A DNA stretch of 64,000 nt from Argentina anserina (GCF_933775445.1 NC_065876.1:17732001-17796000); one strand, 5' to 3'. Positions 1-11,338 are shown, numbered from the stretch's first letter. Translations and numbers: made by a program. Notes: a model not told the origin generated them from the sequence alone.

Positions 1-466
1 GCAGACTGGGCTGGAAATATTACGGATCGAAGGTCAACATCAGGGTACTTTACATTTGTTTGAGGTAATCTTGTTACGTGGAGGAGTAAGAAACAAAATG
101 TGGTAGCTCGATCTAGTGCTGAAGCAGAATACAGAGGAATGGCTCAAGGAGTGTGCGAGGTATTGTGGCTTAGGAATTTGCTACAAGATTTAGGTGTTAA
201 GCCTAAGTGTGCTATACAGTTGTACTGTGACAACAAGGCAGCTATTGATATTTCACAGAATCCTGTGCAGCATGATCGTACAAAACATGTAGAGGTTGAT
301 CGTCACTTTATAAAGGAGAAGTTAGACGCCAAGATCATTTGTTTTCCGTTTGTTCCTACAGAAGAGCAACTTGCGGATATACTCACAAAAGGAGTGTCTA
401 AAAAGGTCTTTTATGACTCACTTAGCAAGTTGGGCATGGTTGATATGTATGCGCCAACTTGAGGGG
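1..466 (+). pseudogene. Ty1/copia pol, 3' end (RNase H and tail)
   Basis: This is the last part of a copia polyprotein; its upstream portion lies outside the window. The frame reads the RNase H signatures ADWAGNITDRRSTSGYFTFV, SSAEAEYRGMA, YCDNKAA and KHVEVDRHFIKEKLD, and ends with the family's usual LADILTKG tail and a stop at 460-462. A TGA at 61-63 interrupts the frame where the related element at 21.5 kb has a glycine codon, so the copy could not make a full product. The interior closely matches the copia element at 18.9-22.2 kb, although the two LTRs differ. A polypurine tract and LTR follow directly. Family assignment is confident; lineage within copia was not determined. Confidence 0.93.
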
Positions 467-469
467 GAG
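461..469 (+). other. Polypurine tract of copia element
   Basis: GAGGGGGAG lies directly before the TGTTAG start of the LTR, the expected position for plus-strand DNA priming in a copia element. Confidence 0.85.
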
Positions 470-697
470 TGTTAGAATGAGTTGGAACAGGTAGATAAAG
501 CATAAACCATGTTACTCTTGGTGTGTCAACAACTAGGATTAATCATTAGGATTAGTGCTAATATTCTCCAACTCTCCTATAAATAGATAGCAAACATTTG
601 TAACAATTCATCAAACAATCAATACAAATCATCATATTTGAGTAACCCAACGTAATATCTTCACAGTATCTGGATCTATCGAAAGAAATTTCTAACA
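470..697 (+). mobile_element. Copia 3' LTR (228 bp)
   Basis: The LTR starts TGTTAG and ends CTAACA, a perfect 6-bp terminal inverted repeat. A TATA box (CTATAAATAG, about 577-586) sits at the U3/R position. The matching 5' LTR and upstream target duplication are outside the window, so this could not be checked as a pair. Confidence 0.85.
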
Positions 698-950
698 TAA
701 GGTAAAAATAGGTTTTAAGAGTTTAGGCTTCAGTGCTAAGATTATTCCTAAAAACCAGATAATTTAAAAACACTTCAATATGCGGCACAGCCACACGTAA
801 GACGCCAAAGAAAAAACAAAAAGAAAAATAAGCAAGGGACTTTTTTAAAGAAAAGTTGTATATTCAAGTTTCAGGAGTTTGACCTTCAGTGCTAAATTTA
901 GTGAAGAAAACCAGATAATATAAAAATGACTTAACATGAGCAACATAAAT
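698..950. other. No gene seen
   Basis: AT-rich sequence directly after the copia LTR with no coding signal I can support. Confidence 0.5.
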
Positions 951-1505
951 GAGTCAGCAAGGCAGGCAACAACCATAGTCCGACCTTGCAATGGGCGTGA
1001 AGCTCTCTGCATATGCAAATAGTTAACTTAGTAGCATACAACCATAAGGCTCTACAACTTTAAATGCTATCAATCTTTATCGCAAACCATTGTAAACTCC
1101 ATTAAAAGGCCAAAAAGTTTTGCAAAGTTGGATGAAAAAAGAGGACCCATGGACTTGTCATAAGCATGGAGCAGATCAGAGACTACATTCATGATCCCTC
1201 CATCATGTTCAACATCACCGTCATCAATTCTTCATCATTAGAAGATGTCTGCTGACAAGCTGATTTTTCGTGAAGCATACAGAACTAGCATCGACCCGCA
1301 GGGACATATCTGTTGAGATGATCACACTTCTTCAGCATTTCAGAGCTATTTCAACCAATAATAATGCCTTGCATCTTATAAATCATACTTACAGTGTCCG
1401 ACCGCCATATATCCAAGATCTTTAATGATGTCAGCAATGCTCATAGCCTCATACAAGCTTGGCAACCACTTCCTTGTTGTCATCTTCAGTCTTAGTTTTG
1501 ATATA
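951..1505 (-). pseudogene. Importin-4-like (importin beta family) relic
   Basis: On the minus strand several frames together resemble plant importin-4, a HEAT-repeat nuclear import receptor. Readable pieces, from high to low coordinate, are TEDDNKEVVAK, EAMSIADIIKDLGYMAV, REKSACQQ-like residues, MNVVSDLLHAYDKSMGPLF, and after an intron-like gap RASRPLQGRTMVVACLA. The last piece follows an AG acceptor near 1005. The pieces are in the family's order but change frame, and at least one frame slip falls between the QQ-rich and MNVVSD pieces. Only a few HEAT repeats remain of a protein normally about 1,000 residues long. It lies downstream of the CDC45 relic on the same strand. Identity comes from motif memory, so a protein search would settle it. 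Confidence 0.6.
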
Positions 1506-2102
1506 AATATGCAGTATCTGCACATTACGTAGTCATAGTATTGAAACAGGGATAGACCTCCAAAAGGTCACATGTTATTGAGTAACAATTTTACTCGGAA
1601 CTTCTTTAGCCTTTCCTTGACTTTCCTGCAAAATAAGCCACATCATATAGTTGTGACACCTATAAACTTAAGAAAAATTATAATGAACTCGAAAAGAAAC
1701 CAAAGTTGATTAAACAAATAGGAGGCTTGGAAAAACATGTCAAACATATTTCAATAAATAAGTCTCTCAATAAATCAAACTGAACATCACCAACTAAAGG
1801 CATGGATATTAATTTCAAGTTACATAATGAACACAATAATTTTTAGAAGTCGTTCGTGTGTGAGTGTGTGAGAGAGAGAGATGATAACCACTAACTTTAT
1901 GATTATGGTAAATTGCATGTGCTGTTGTTAAAATATTCATTTCAATCAGTGACTATGTTTTTCATTCTAATAAATTGCTTATCTCCATCTTTTTTCATGT
2001 GCTGCTGCAATTAAAAAGTTTCCCATTAAATAAAATTGAAATCTACTATGTACTAAAAATTAACATAAATCCGATGTATAACCAAAAAACCATATGATAG
2101 AG
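1506..2102. other. No gene seen; short TG/AG repeat
   Basis: AT-rich DNA between two minus-strand relics. A short TGTGTG then AGAGAG run lies at about 1858-1881. No coding segment was recognised. Confidence 0.5.
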
Positions 2103-3823
2103 TCAATACATTTTGCCTGGGGAAGTTCTAGAACACAATTCAACAGTCAAGCTTTTCATAAAGAGGTCAAATGAATTTGAGTCCAGGATGATCCATGATG
2201 ATTCAAACATCTCATGGAAGAAATCTGCAGAAATCTTTTGAGCTGCATTTCGGAATGCAATCCCAAATGAATTTCCTTTGACTGCTCCAACTCGAGGCTT
2301 CCCACAAACACCAACTACGATCATCTTCTTGGAATCTTGTGCCAAACAAGCACAAACCATATGTTTCATTCTAGCTCCCTTCTCTTTCAGAGCATCATCA
2401 CAAAATAGCAGAATTTAATCAATGCCTGGGGGTACCCCAACAGTTTTGCATCTACAGAGTCTTCCAGTTCTTATATTCATTACTGCTCTACTTCCTTGTC
2501 TAGCAATTTCCCTTTGTATCCGAATTGCTTTATGCATTCCAGCTTTCAGCTTATCAAGATTGTTCAATGACAGTGCATCATAAGCCACCCCAAATTGCTT
2601 GGTAGAAGAAGAACCATCTGATTCGACAAATGATTCAAGCAAAGCTGAAACTCCATAAACCACATCCACTGCAGATACCCTTGAGCCATAGCCATGGATA
2701 CGCAAAAAGCTCCAGTAGTAGAAATCAGTGAGTCCATATTCAGGTAAAAGCTGTTCGAATTGAGCTTTCATCCTCTTTTTTACCTCAATATTCATGAATG
2801 GGAACTTCTATTGGCAATCCTCAAGCGCAAATCCCATCTTTGCCAGTAGAAAAATAAGCTTAGAAATTCCTTTGTCATTCCACGTCTTCATTTTGGTTGC
2901 AGAGTATGAAGAACATTTCATGGATTCAAATAAATTACATTCGTGTAACAGCATCAGCCTAGGTACATCTTCAAATGCAATTCTATCTGTCACTGAAGTC
3001 ACAACCTCCAAACTCCCTGAACTGATAATCCACTGCTCAAGCTCCATGACAGCAGCCTGGTACCTCTCATCGGTGCGCCTCTGGTGTACAAACTGATCCG
3101 TTAAAGAAACACAAGACAGCCAAAACAACTCGTTTCTATTCTTCCTCGATGAATGCGCCAAGTCATACATCAAACACCCAAAAGGCTTACATATATGCCT
3201 GGTTCGGTAATTATCAATCAGCTGATTCTAGACCCTTGTATGTACATATAATCATTCATTCACTAAATGTATGCCAATGCAATGTCAGCTTTCATGAAAA
3301 GCTCCACAAAACTCATGAAACGCCAACATATATCCACTAATTAATCTAGCTAAGTGGTTTCAATACTTTCAAGGTAATTTGCTCGATCCTTTAATAATCT
3401 ATGGACATATTTTCCTTATACGAAATGTACTCGATCGATCTGAGGCACCCATTCAATGGAGATTACTGAATGATTCACTTTTTGTGAAAAGGCTAGATTT
3501 TCATTTATTGGAAAAGCATATAGTAATTGATGTTGCATTTCAAATTTTCAATCGATTTTTGTGTTTTGCTTTAGTAGAATATGAAAAATCACTACATCCG
3601 ATCATCAGCACGTAGCTGCTTGTTCGTCTAGCTAGCTAGAAACAATAAACAACTAGAATTTGCTAGTTTTTATCTTGCATCGATTCTTAATTAATTGCCA
3701 TATCACATCTTATGCATTCGATTGCTACGGCGCCTAGGCATCGACCACGATCTACATATTGAAGATGATATCCATGATATAGCAAGCGGTGTGATATATA
3801 GCAGCTCTAGAGAATATATGACG

Positions 3824-3857
<34 letters not shown>

Positions 3858-4543
3858 CACACGTACGTACGTCACGATATTATTACCATATACGATTCGG
3901 TATTTTATTTGCTATTTAAGATAATTTTCCAGTTCATAATGTAAGTGTTGCCTAGAGTACTATCTAAATGGTAGTATTTCTTCTTCAACCTCTTGAAAAT
4001 CTTCTCCGGGCCTTGTTCCTCTTCTTCCGTCACCCTCAAACCCTCCTCACTATCTCTATCTCCATCCTGCTCATCATCACTATCCAAGTCACTCGCATTG
4101 ACCAAAGCCGAGACAACATGAATATGGTATGATAAATCTGACTGCAGGTCATCTTCCTGCGTATAAAGCACAACCACGCGCTCGTTGTGCTCACACAGAT
4201 TTTGCAGATGAATGGGGCGGTGACTGTCCACAACGAAAACACGCGACAATGGGGACAGTTTGAGCAGCATCCTCAGGTCCCGGTGGCATCCCCAGTTGAT
4301 CAAAAGAATAGAAATCGGACTCTCCGACATGCTTGCGTAATTGTGAATCTCCAGAAAGGCAGACATGGGATAACACGAGTAGACGACGGAATCGGATTCG
4401 AGAACATGGAGGATAATTTTGAGAGCGCATAGAGAGTCGACGTCTGAAGACGATGGGAATGTTAGCAGAGGATAACCAGATGAGGCTTTCGCCGATTTGC
4501 AGAGCCTCGAGTAGAATGACTCCATTGTTTCCTCTCTAACCAT
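2103..4543 (-). pseudogene. CDC45: CDC45-like gene, disrupted
   Basis: CDC45 is part of the CMG replicative helicase in the nucleus. The ATG at 4543-4541 (MVREETMESFYSRL) opens a well-preserved first exon with FPSSSDVDSLCALK, LLINWGCHRDLR and VFVVDSHRPIHL, followed by an acidic stretch and KRLKKKYYHLD near 3950. After a roughly 760-bp intron, a block from about 3190 gives MYDLAHSS, WLSCVSLTDQFVHQRR and MGFALEDCQ; the next block gives MNIEVKKRMKAQFEQLLPEYG and DALSLNNLDKLKAGMHKAI; the last gives VVGVCGKPRVGAVKGNSFG and ends at 2103. Disabling changes: an in-frame TAG at 2808-2810 where a conserved Gln is expected, loss of a short segment before EDSVDAK, and a one-base loss near 2390. The donor of the first intron could not be placed. 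The family is clear; pseudogene status assumes the sequence is accurate. Confidence 0.85.
3190..3945 (-). other. Intron-like gap inside CDC45 relic
   Basis: No coding similarity was seen between the first exon and the block starting at about 3190. A (TA)n-(CA)n microsatellite at about 3826-3858 and an ACGT repeat just after it lie here. The consensus splice sites are unclear. Confidence 0.5.
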
Positions 4544-4636
4544 GACCCTAAATTCCAATTGGATACCCTCAAAAGTCAATGAAAACTTGAGAGTCAAGTA
4601 CCTGAGATTTGTATGAGGGCGATGGACTCTGTGTTT

Positions 4637-4638
<2 letters not shown>

Positions 4639-4680
<42 letters not shown>
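4639..4680. repeat. (AG)n microsatellite
   Basis: Uninterrupted AG dinucleotides up to about 4674, then slightly degraded. It sits about 100 bp upstream of the CDC45 start, in what would be its 5' leader. Confidence 0.95.
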
Positions 4681-4789
4681 GGATAGGGTAAATGTTCAAA
4701 CTTCAAACCCCTGCTTTACCTGATCTCTCAATTTGTGACCTTTTTGGCTTTCTTTGTTGGGTACTTATCTTAATGTTCAGTTGTTAACA

Positions 4790-5230
4790 AAAGCTATCCA
4801 TTTTCTACACACTCGGGTAATTCCAGGTTCTTTCAACAATGGACTTAAAACAAACTACATATTGCTAGACGAGCATAGGATTCCAAAGCTTAGTGACTAT
4901 GGGATGTCCATCATAACAGAAGAAATTGAAAAACTTGAGGCATGTTCTTATGATTATTTTGTTGACAGTGCAATGATCTATTCTGATGCATTAGTGTATT
5001 ATTTTGCAGGCAAAGGGAGAAGGCCCTAAATTCTGGTATGAAGTATAGGTTAGGCGATTTCTATCATTTTCTCTTGATTGTTGCTGATCTGACTTCAAAT
5101 GATAGATGTTAACTGTTAATTCTCTTATATCCTTCATTTTTATTCAGCCATAAAAAGGATCAGGAGGGTGATGTTTACAATTTTCGATTTACACTTATGG
5201 GTGAGGATGTTATTGTGAGTTTGTGAGTAC
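4790..5230 (+). pseudogene. Inactive-type LRR receptor kinase fragment
   Basis: The frame at 4790-4942 reads AIHFLHT, GLKTNYILLDEHR and KLSDYGMSIITEEIEKLEA, the catalytic-loop to activation-segment region of plant LRR receptor-like kinases of the At3g03770 type. These carry DYG instead of the catalytic DFG. After a 67-bp interruption ending TTTTGCAG, 5010-5036 continues as AKGEGPKFW, the expected next residues. About 5150-5220 continues with EGDVYNFRFTL, matching the kinase motif DVYSFGFILLE. LRRs, transmembrane segment, N-lobe and the rest of the C-lobe are absent. The left edge of the interruption is not a canonical GT donor. It is divergently oriented to the CDC45 relic. It is a fragment, not a functional kinase. 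Confidence 0.75.
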
Positions 5231-5950
5231 GTGTGTCTATTACTGGAAATGCTGCAATTGTTTCTTGTTGATAGGTACGGGGGTGTTTCAGAGTTTATGA
5301 GTAATGTGTGGGTTGTGCTTTGCGTTTTGTTTTGTTTGAATTAGGTACAAGAGGCTCCAAGTTTTGTCGACTTTCACCTAGGCTGTAAAGTGTAAGCGTT
5401 TCACTTTTATTTCTCGTATCTGAATAGTTTGTTTGTGCTTTGTAGTTTATCTAGTTTAAGCAGTGACGCGTCTCTTGATAGTATTTTGGGTAGCTTTGTT
5501 CGATTAGCTTTACTCCTGTCTTATTATATTCTTAGCATTGGCAGTTGTCTTATTTTTAGTTTTCACCAGTATTGATTCTTCCAATTAAAGGGCTCTGTTT
5601 TCTTGCAAGTATACTTTTTCTAGGCATCATATCAGTTTTTTCTAGGCAGTTGTCCTGAATCCTTTTGTTTTGTTGTTTGCTTCCTGTACAACTTCTGGCT
5701 AGTAGTGATTCTCTAATACAAGTTCTACTTCTTGTGGAAATTATATAAGTTACCTAGTATGTCTTTTGTATTTCACTGCAACTGATTTACTAAGACATAT
5801 TTGATTTGAGTCTTGTGGGCAGGGTTGGAAGGCTTATGAAAAATATTGCTACCGACATTGTATATGTTTCTCTACATAATAGTTTGCATATACGTGTTTT
5901 TCCCTTAGTATGACTTATTGATTCAGGTCTTGAATATTTGCTATGCAGAC
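5231..5950. other. No gene seen
   Basis: T-rich, intron-like DNA on the plus strand. It may be further intron of the kinase relic. No additional kinase motif was recognised. Confidence 0.45.
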
Positions 5951-6502
5951 CAATGTTTTAAAACGCGAAGGCGTACCTCATTGCGTTTTTGCTAGAGCCT
6001 TGGGCTTCAACGCTTAAGGTGTAAAAAACGTAAGCCTTACGACATAAAAATAATAAAAAAATCTATTTGTTTAAATTTGGTTTTCCACGCGGTGGTGGGA
6101 ACATAATTGTCCAATGCTCCTCTTGTCCTTGGTTGCACACTACCACTTTCACTTTCAACTGTATTCTGAACTTCCGCATCATCTTCTTCTTGTAGTGGCA
6201 ACTCCCCGATCTCCCTACGTAGTGCAATCTTAGCAAACTTCCCTACTTCATTTGTTTTAAGTGCTTCAATGCACCAACTCTTCACATTAGGTGGAACTTT
6301 CGGACAAGGTCTGATTCCTTTACGTGAACCAACAAGATGGTGCTTGAATCTAGAAATGCCACCGGTACATATTTGAATACAGAAACTGCATATATGTTAA
6401 GTGGCCAGGAATAGGTTTAGTCCATTGCCAAGCATCATCTCTCTTTGTTGATGGAGTAGCACTAGCACTAGCATTAGCACTGTCACTACCCGAAGCACTC
6501 AT
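5951..6502 (-). pseudogene. hAT-type transposase N-terminal (BED finger) fragment
   Basis: A minus-strand ATG at 6502 opens a Ser/Ala-rich N-terminus (MSASGSDSANASASATPSTK) and then DDAWQW. A second frame gives GGISRFKHHLVGSRKGIRPC, and 6285-6037 gives VKSWCIEALKTNEVGKFAK with an acidic stretch. This order is that of BED zinc-finger hAT transposases in plants. A TAG stop follows YRWHF between the first two frames, and the dimerisation and catalytic regions are absent. The downstream edge (5951-6045) holds a sequence rich in alternating GCGTTTT, AAGGCG and AAGCCTTACG, which looks like transposon end material. It is a truncated, inactive transposase. Confidence 0.6.
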
Positions 6503-7120
6503 TGTTACCTATCAATAATCCAAATTCAAAAGTTAATAAGGATACAATTATATATATATATATATATTTAAAAGCCTAACTCTAATACAATTATATATAC
6601 AAGTTCATCCTATATGTTGTCTTTAACATTCAATAATCTTAAAAAATCAGTCAATCGGAATCACAGCAGAAAAATAGCTGATGCAGAGTGATAAAAATGC
6701 ATATAAGATAAACCTTTAAATTAGAGTATTATATTTTTTTCCTATACCCGCATGGCTCGTTGATGAGCCCAAGATTCAGTCAGTTTTTAAAAAAAAATTC
6801 AAAAAAAAAACCGAAAGAACCGAACCGAATCGAACGGTTAGGTTTTCAGTTTGGTCTATCGGTGAACTACGATCCAAACCGAAATTCAATTTCAGTTCGG
6901 TTTTCGGTTTGAGCCCAAAACCGAACTGTTTGGACCGAATTCCACCCCTAATAATAGCTAACATATGGTGTTGGCTGTTGTGGACTCGTACATATTCATA
7001 TATTTTATTTTCAATATGGAATTATGAATAAAAAAGTAGAGATGATAAATTATATACTAGGGTGTGTGTGTATACATGTATGAGGAGGGGATTTATTAGT
7101 TAATATTTGGAGATATGGAT
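6503..7120. other. MITE-like debris, no gene
   Basis: A (TA)n run lies at about 6550-6567. From about 6775 to 6951 the sequence is rich in CCGAACCGAA, GGTTTTCGGTT and similar words in both orientations and ends ATTCCACCCCTAA, the style of a non-autonomous hAT-like element. I could not find its other end or a target duplication. Confidence 0.4.
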
Positions 7121-7163
7121 GATCCATCTTTATTGACTGAACTCTTAAAAATTGTTACTACAG

Positions 7164-7297
7164 ATATTGCAACGGTTTGTATGTTTCTTGCTGGCAAGGT
7201 TGAGGAAACTCCACGGCCACTGAAAGATGTTATCCTCGTTCTGTATGAAATCATACATAAAAAGGATCTTGCAGCAGTTCAGAAGATCAAGAAAAAG
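7164..7297 (+). pseudogene. Cyclin T exon fragment, copy 1
   Basis: A 134-bp segment preceded by ACTACAG and followed by GT encodes [20 protein letters not shown] and [14 protein letters not shown]. This is the cyclin-box region of plant cyclin T1, the regulatory partner of CDK9-type kinases in transcription elongation. Canonical splice borders show it is one genomic exon with flanking intron, not a retrocopy. No other cyclin exon was recognised, so it is an isolated fragment. Copy 2 at 15304-15437 is more altered (VEETLWPLK). Confidence 0.85.
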
Positions 7298-7665
7298 GTT
7301 TTTATCACAACTATGCTTTTATACAATACATTATTGTACCTCATCGAGTCACTGTATTCATATTTGTGTTGGGCCCTACTCATTTTGAGTTCATTCAATT
7401 GAATGGTTTTGGTAATCATAATTCATGATCATCTTTTGTTCTCAGTTTTACCTCACAATCTCAACTCCGATTTCATGGCCATGAATATTCCATTCGAGGG
7501 CGGGTGCACAGTTGGTCTCTCTCCCCGTCTTCTCTGAAGCCATCGCATAGTCTGGGCAAGATTCTTTGCTCCAATTCGTGAAGGATATTCGTTACTCTTC
7601 TGTCAATTTCATCAGGTGAGACTGAATCAATCTTACCTTGAATACTTTTCAATGTTGGTGAATGT

Positions 7666-9636
7666 TGATAGGAGCACTTTGTGCTACGTTCTTAATATGT
7701 TTTTACCTCTATTTATACTTTGCTTAACCCTTATTGTTGTAATATCGAGTCATTGAGTCACAATAGGAGGCTTGGACGGTTTTGGATGTATCTTTGTGCT
7801 TAAACGAGTTAAAAACAAAGAATTGGTCTAGAGTCCTAGTTTGAGGAGGAAACCTAGTTGGATTAGGAGTCTTCATCTTTCTACTTTTTGGTCGCATTGG
7901 CGATATCTTGAGTCCTGTTTGCACTAGGAATCCTTGTTAGACTAGGGAACGTACAATTTGGGAAAGTCCTACTTGAACTCAAACTTTTATTACGAAACTT
8001 TCCTATATGAACTTTCTTGTTCTAGTAACTTACTTATTCTAGTATGTTTGCTTTTTGCAAATTAGAAACTTTCCTAATCTAGTTGAGCTCATCTATTACA
8101 TGTGTCTTTTTAAGACAACAAATGTCTAGATTAAGACATAAGTTTCAAAATAGATTATCTCTTCTTATTAATTTTGGTTTTTATTTTCAGATTTGAAGAG
8201 ATAATTCAATGGAGAAATAAAAGGGAGTTTCACCGTGCATATTGAAGCCAAAGGAGAGAAAATAGGAGAAGAGAAAATAGGAGAAGAGGCCGTGTTATCC
8301 AAATCAGCAAAATATAAGGAGCCTTGTGTGTGAAGCTTTAGAGAGTATCTAGGAGTCTTTATGTGCCTAGCAATCAGCCAAGGAGAAGGACTCCAGCCCA
8401 TGCCGTGTAATCCTAGAAGAATTAGGAGATAAGAGCTTATTCTACAAAGAAAACAAAGAGAGCCATTCAATCCAATTGAAGAGAAAACATCACAGCCGTG
8501 CATCCTTGATGGATTAGCCCACAATGCCTCTCCTCTCCGCTCCTCCTTCCTCTATAAAAGGCACGGCCTCCCTCACAATTCAGCATCTCCATTCTCTCAC
8601 AAAGCTAGCTGAATTGCTCCCCAAACACATCCTGAAAATTCAAGCCCAAAACCTTCATCCATCATCACCAAACCGTACTCATCTTCCTCCTCTTCCAATT
8701 CAAATTCATCCTTGCTTTATCCTAGAAGGTTTCTAATGTGTGATTCATCCATGGCTTGTAATTTTTATTTTGGTTTTCTGAAATTTTTGAATTCATTGAA
8801 TGATTTATTGGATGATCTTTTCGGTTTCATATATGAAGAATATAAATTCAGACTTCTTTGGTTTTATGTTTTGATTGTATGAATTCATGAAATATGTATG
8901 TATGCCGTGTGTTATGATCTAGGGAAGTAGGTTTCTGATTTTTATTTAGGTTTTATTTCAATTTATTCCTTGAATTTATGCATCTAGATCAATGCTTGAG
9001 GAAGCCAAGGCCATGGTTCTCCTAAGGTTGCGATTTAATTCACCAAAGTATTCATTGATTGAATATGCGCTTCGTGTTTCAATTATTGATACTTGTTTAG
9101 GGTTGTGATAGTTCTAGGAATTTGCATGCTTAATCAAGATGAGTGACGCCATGCTTGCTTACATGTCTCCAATTCGATTTAATGTGCTCATGTGCTACTT
9201 TGTTGTTTAACTAGAATGCTTCGTTATGTTGAACTCTTTTTAGCATATGTTTAGGATTAAATGCTTCGTTGATTCTAAACAACTAAGAAGTCTTAACGAT
9301 TAGGTGAACCGCTTTGGGATCTAATTAGAATTGGAATTGAAATTGACTTATAAAGAATCAAAATAATTTGCTGCCTATATGTTATTCTATGCGTGTCATA
9401 CATGTTTCTTGAGTAGAATTCGTGTTTTGGTTATGTGATGAGTGGTAGATTAATTGTATATAAGTAATTTAGGGTTTACTTTAAGTTGTAGTTTTAAAAT
9501 CCAAATCAAATCCCCCAATAACATGATAAGTGTTGAGGCCCTTTTGATTCCCCAGACTGAACGATCCATGCTTATTCTATACTAAGGATGATGTTTTTCA
9601 GGGTATTTTATAGATGTTCTAACCAACGATATATCA
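7666..9636 (+). mobile_element. Solo LTR, Athila-like (1,971 bp)
   Basis: The LTR starts TGATAGGAGCACTTTGTG and ends GATATATCA; AATGT flanks it at 7661-7665 and 9637-9641. The start resembles the LTR of elements A and B (TGATAGGAACACAAAGTG). A TATA box (CTATAAAAGG) lies at about 8552. The second copy of the duplicated block has a continuous GTGAATGT-TTTTTCATC at about 15800, showing the empty site. There is no internal domain, so it formed by LTR-LTR recombination of a full element. Sense strand is taken from the A/B LTRs. Confidence 0.93.
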
Positions 9637-9794
9637 AATGTCTTTTTCATCATTTTGGCAGCGTGGCCCCCCGTGTTTATATGGCTGTATTTTCAATGAT
9701 CTGTCAATTTGTGATCTTTTGGGTTTCTTTGTTGCGGTTATATTAATTTTCAGTTTGTTAAACTCTTCGTTTGTGGGATTTTATCAGATCATCA

Positions 9795-10394
9795 AATGTG
9801 GACATTAAAGCGTTTGAGAAGGAAAATTTACACATAGATGGGAACATAAATTTGTGTGTGAAATAGAAAGAACTCCTTACGCACATATTGAAGTATGATC
9901 TTCTTCTTGCAGCTTCTACTGGTTCAAGGTATGTGATATTTATATAGATGTTTATTGGTTGATTTTGCCAGAATACTCAGAACTAAATATCCACAAATTT
10001 GATGCAGATATATTCTCAAGGGAAGAAAGATAATGAATCCTTATTTCTTTCCATTATATGCTTGGAAGGAGATGAAAACAGTGCATGTCGTTCGAAAACG
10101 ATTCTAAGGAAGACTCAAACGATAAGGTGGTTCTCAAAGGCGAAAGCTTCATATTTCGACAGTAGAGCTTCCATAAGAGCATATTACTCCTTCAAGGGAA
10201 CAACAGAGGAAGGACTCCTATCAGGGTCAATCTTAAGAACTTTTTTCTTGCCAATACCTCGAGGGAATCAGGGGGATTTCGTTCTGTCAGAAGATAAACG
10301 TTATCCTAGCAGCACTGTCCATGAAATAAAAGCATGTAATGCCAATTATTCTATATCTCAACATAGAACAGTCTTGGAGTCCTTGATCATTTAG
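9795..10394 (+). pseudogene. Coding-like segments of unknown origin, copy 1
   Basis: One frame reads [19 protein letters not shown] and, after a stop, KELLTHILKYDLLLAASTGS up to a GT near 9930. A separate 131-codon frame at 9999-10394 begins after a GCAG acceptor-like site and reads NSACRSKT, RWFSKAKASYFDSRAS and SFKGTTEEGLL. The same sequence is conserved with few changes in copy 2 (15950-16563). I do not recognise either protein. The splice-like borders suggest exons of a captured gene, but non-coding origin is possible. Confidence 0.35.
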
Positions 10395-10582
10395 CTTCTA
10401 AACACTGCAAGAGAAGAAAAGATACTGAATGCATAAAATAATATTGTTGATTCAGAATTTTGAATTTTCACTCTTCTTGTAGCTAAGTTCGGTGATAAGT
10501 TGGATTACATATATCATAGCTACAACATTATCAGTAAAACCATGATTAAATTTGATTAAACACCATCCAATTATATATTTTG

Positions 10583-10975
10583 AATGTTTTTGGATGCCAT
10601 CTGTTGGTCAAGAATGAGTATGTGTACGTCTTTTTCAGGCAGGGGATTGGGGTTTGTTATTTTCAGGCTATTTTGCAACAAGAGGATCAACCAAGAGGAT
10701 ATCCACAAGTGTGGATATTATATCATGTGTTTCATGAAAGATAGTGTGGAGAACAGGGGATTAGGGTTTGTTACTGAGGTACGTATGATTCCGTTATGGA
10801 ATGTGCTGCTACTTGAATCTGGCAATGCAAATAAAATAAACTGTCTCATTTTGTTGTTGTAGTGGGGAAGAGAAGGAACTCGCGCATACAACACATGATA
10901 TTGATGCGGTCCGAGCTAAATGGGAACAGTTTGTTTATATGATGACATAATGGTAATGGTGATGGCGATGGAGAA
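10583..10975 (+). other. Segment present only in copy 1
   Basis: These 393 bp are missing from copy 2, where TATATATTTTGA is followed by a repeated TTAAACACCATCCAATT and then the shared sequence. The short repeat at the copy 2 junction suggests a deletion there. A 92-codon frame runs through part of the segment but is not recognised. Confidence 0.5.
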
Positions 10976-11338
10976 ATTCAATGGTGGATCATATCAAGAA
11001 CATTTTCTATCAAAATATGCTCGTTACAAAATATGCTAGTTATAGTAGACATATGAGATATTCGTAAAATCTATTAATGTCGAAACTCATTAATTTATTA
11101 TTCATGTTACTATATGGCAGTACAGTGTCCTGTGTTTACCAAATTGGACGATTTGGTTATAGTTTAGGTCTCGGTTAACGCGGTTAACACAAATTCCGCC
11201 TTAAAATATTGTCGCATTTCGTCCATTTCGCCACATTTCGATGCAATTTCTACGGAATCCCAATGAATAGGATCAAACCTCGTCATGTTTCGTTCACTCA
11301 TGAAAATCTACCACCAGCGAACACAATCTAATACTAAC

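Larger units (their letters stand above)
7121..11338 (+). repeat. Duplicated block, copy 1 (with inserted solo LTR)
   Basis: The block aligns with 15261-17113: 7121-7665 matches 15261-15805, 9642-10582 matches up to about 16750, and 10976-11338 matches the segment ending at 17113. Copy 1 carries an extra solo LTR (7666-9636) and 393 bp (10583-10975) absent from copy 2. It holds a cyclin-T exon and coding-like segments of unknown origin. Beyond 11338 the two copies diverge abruptly. Confidence 0.9.

Noticed and set aside
3905..4699. Upstream extension of the CDC45 frame through the (AG)n repeat
   Set aside because: The extra 52 codons are mostly a Ser-Leu repeat from the microsatellite; the family start MVREE is at 4543.
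6776..6964. 62-codon minus-strand frame rich in FGLKPKTELKLNFG words
   Set aside because: It is composed of MITE-type GGTTCGGTTT repeats.
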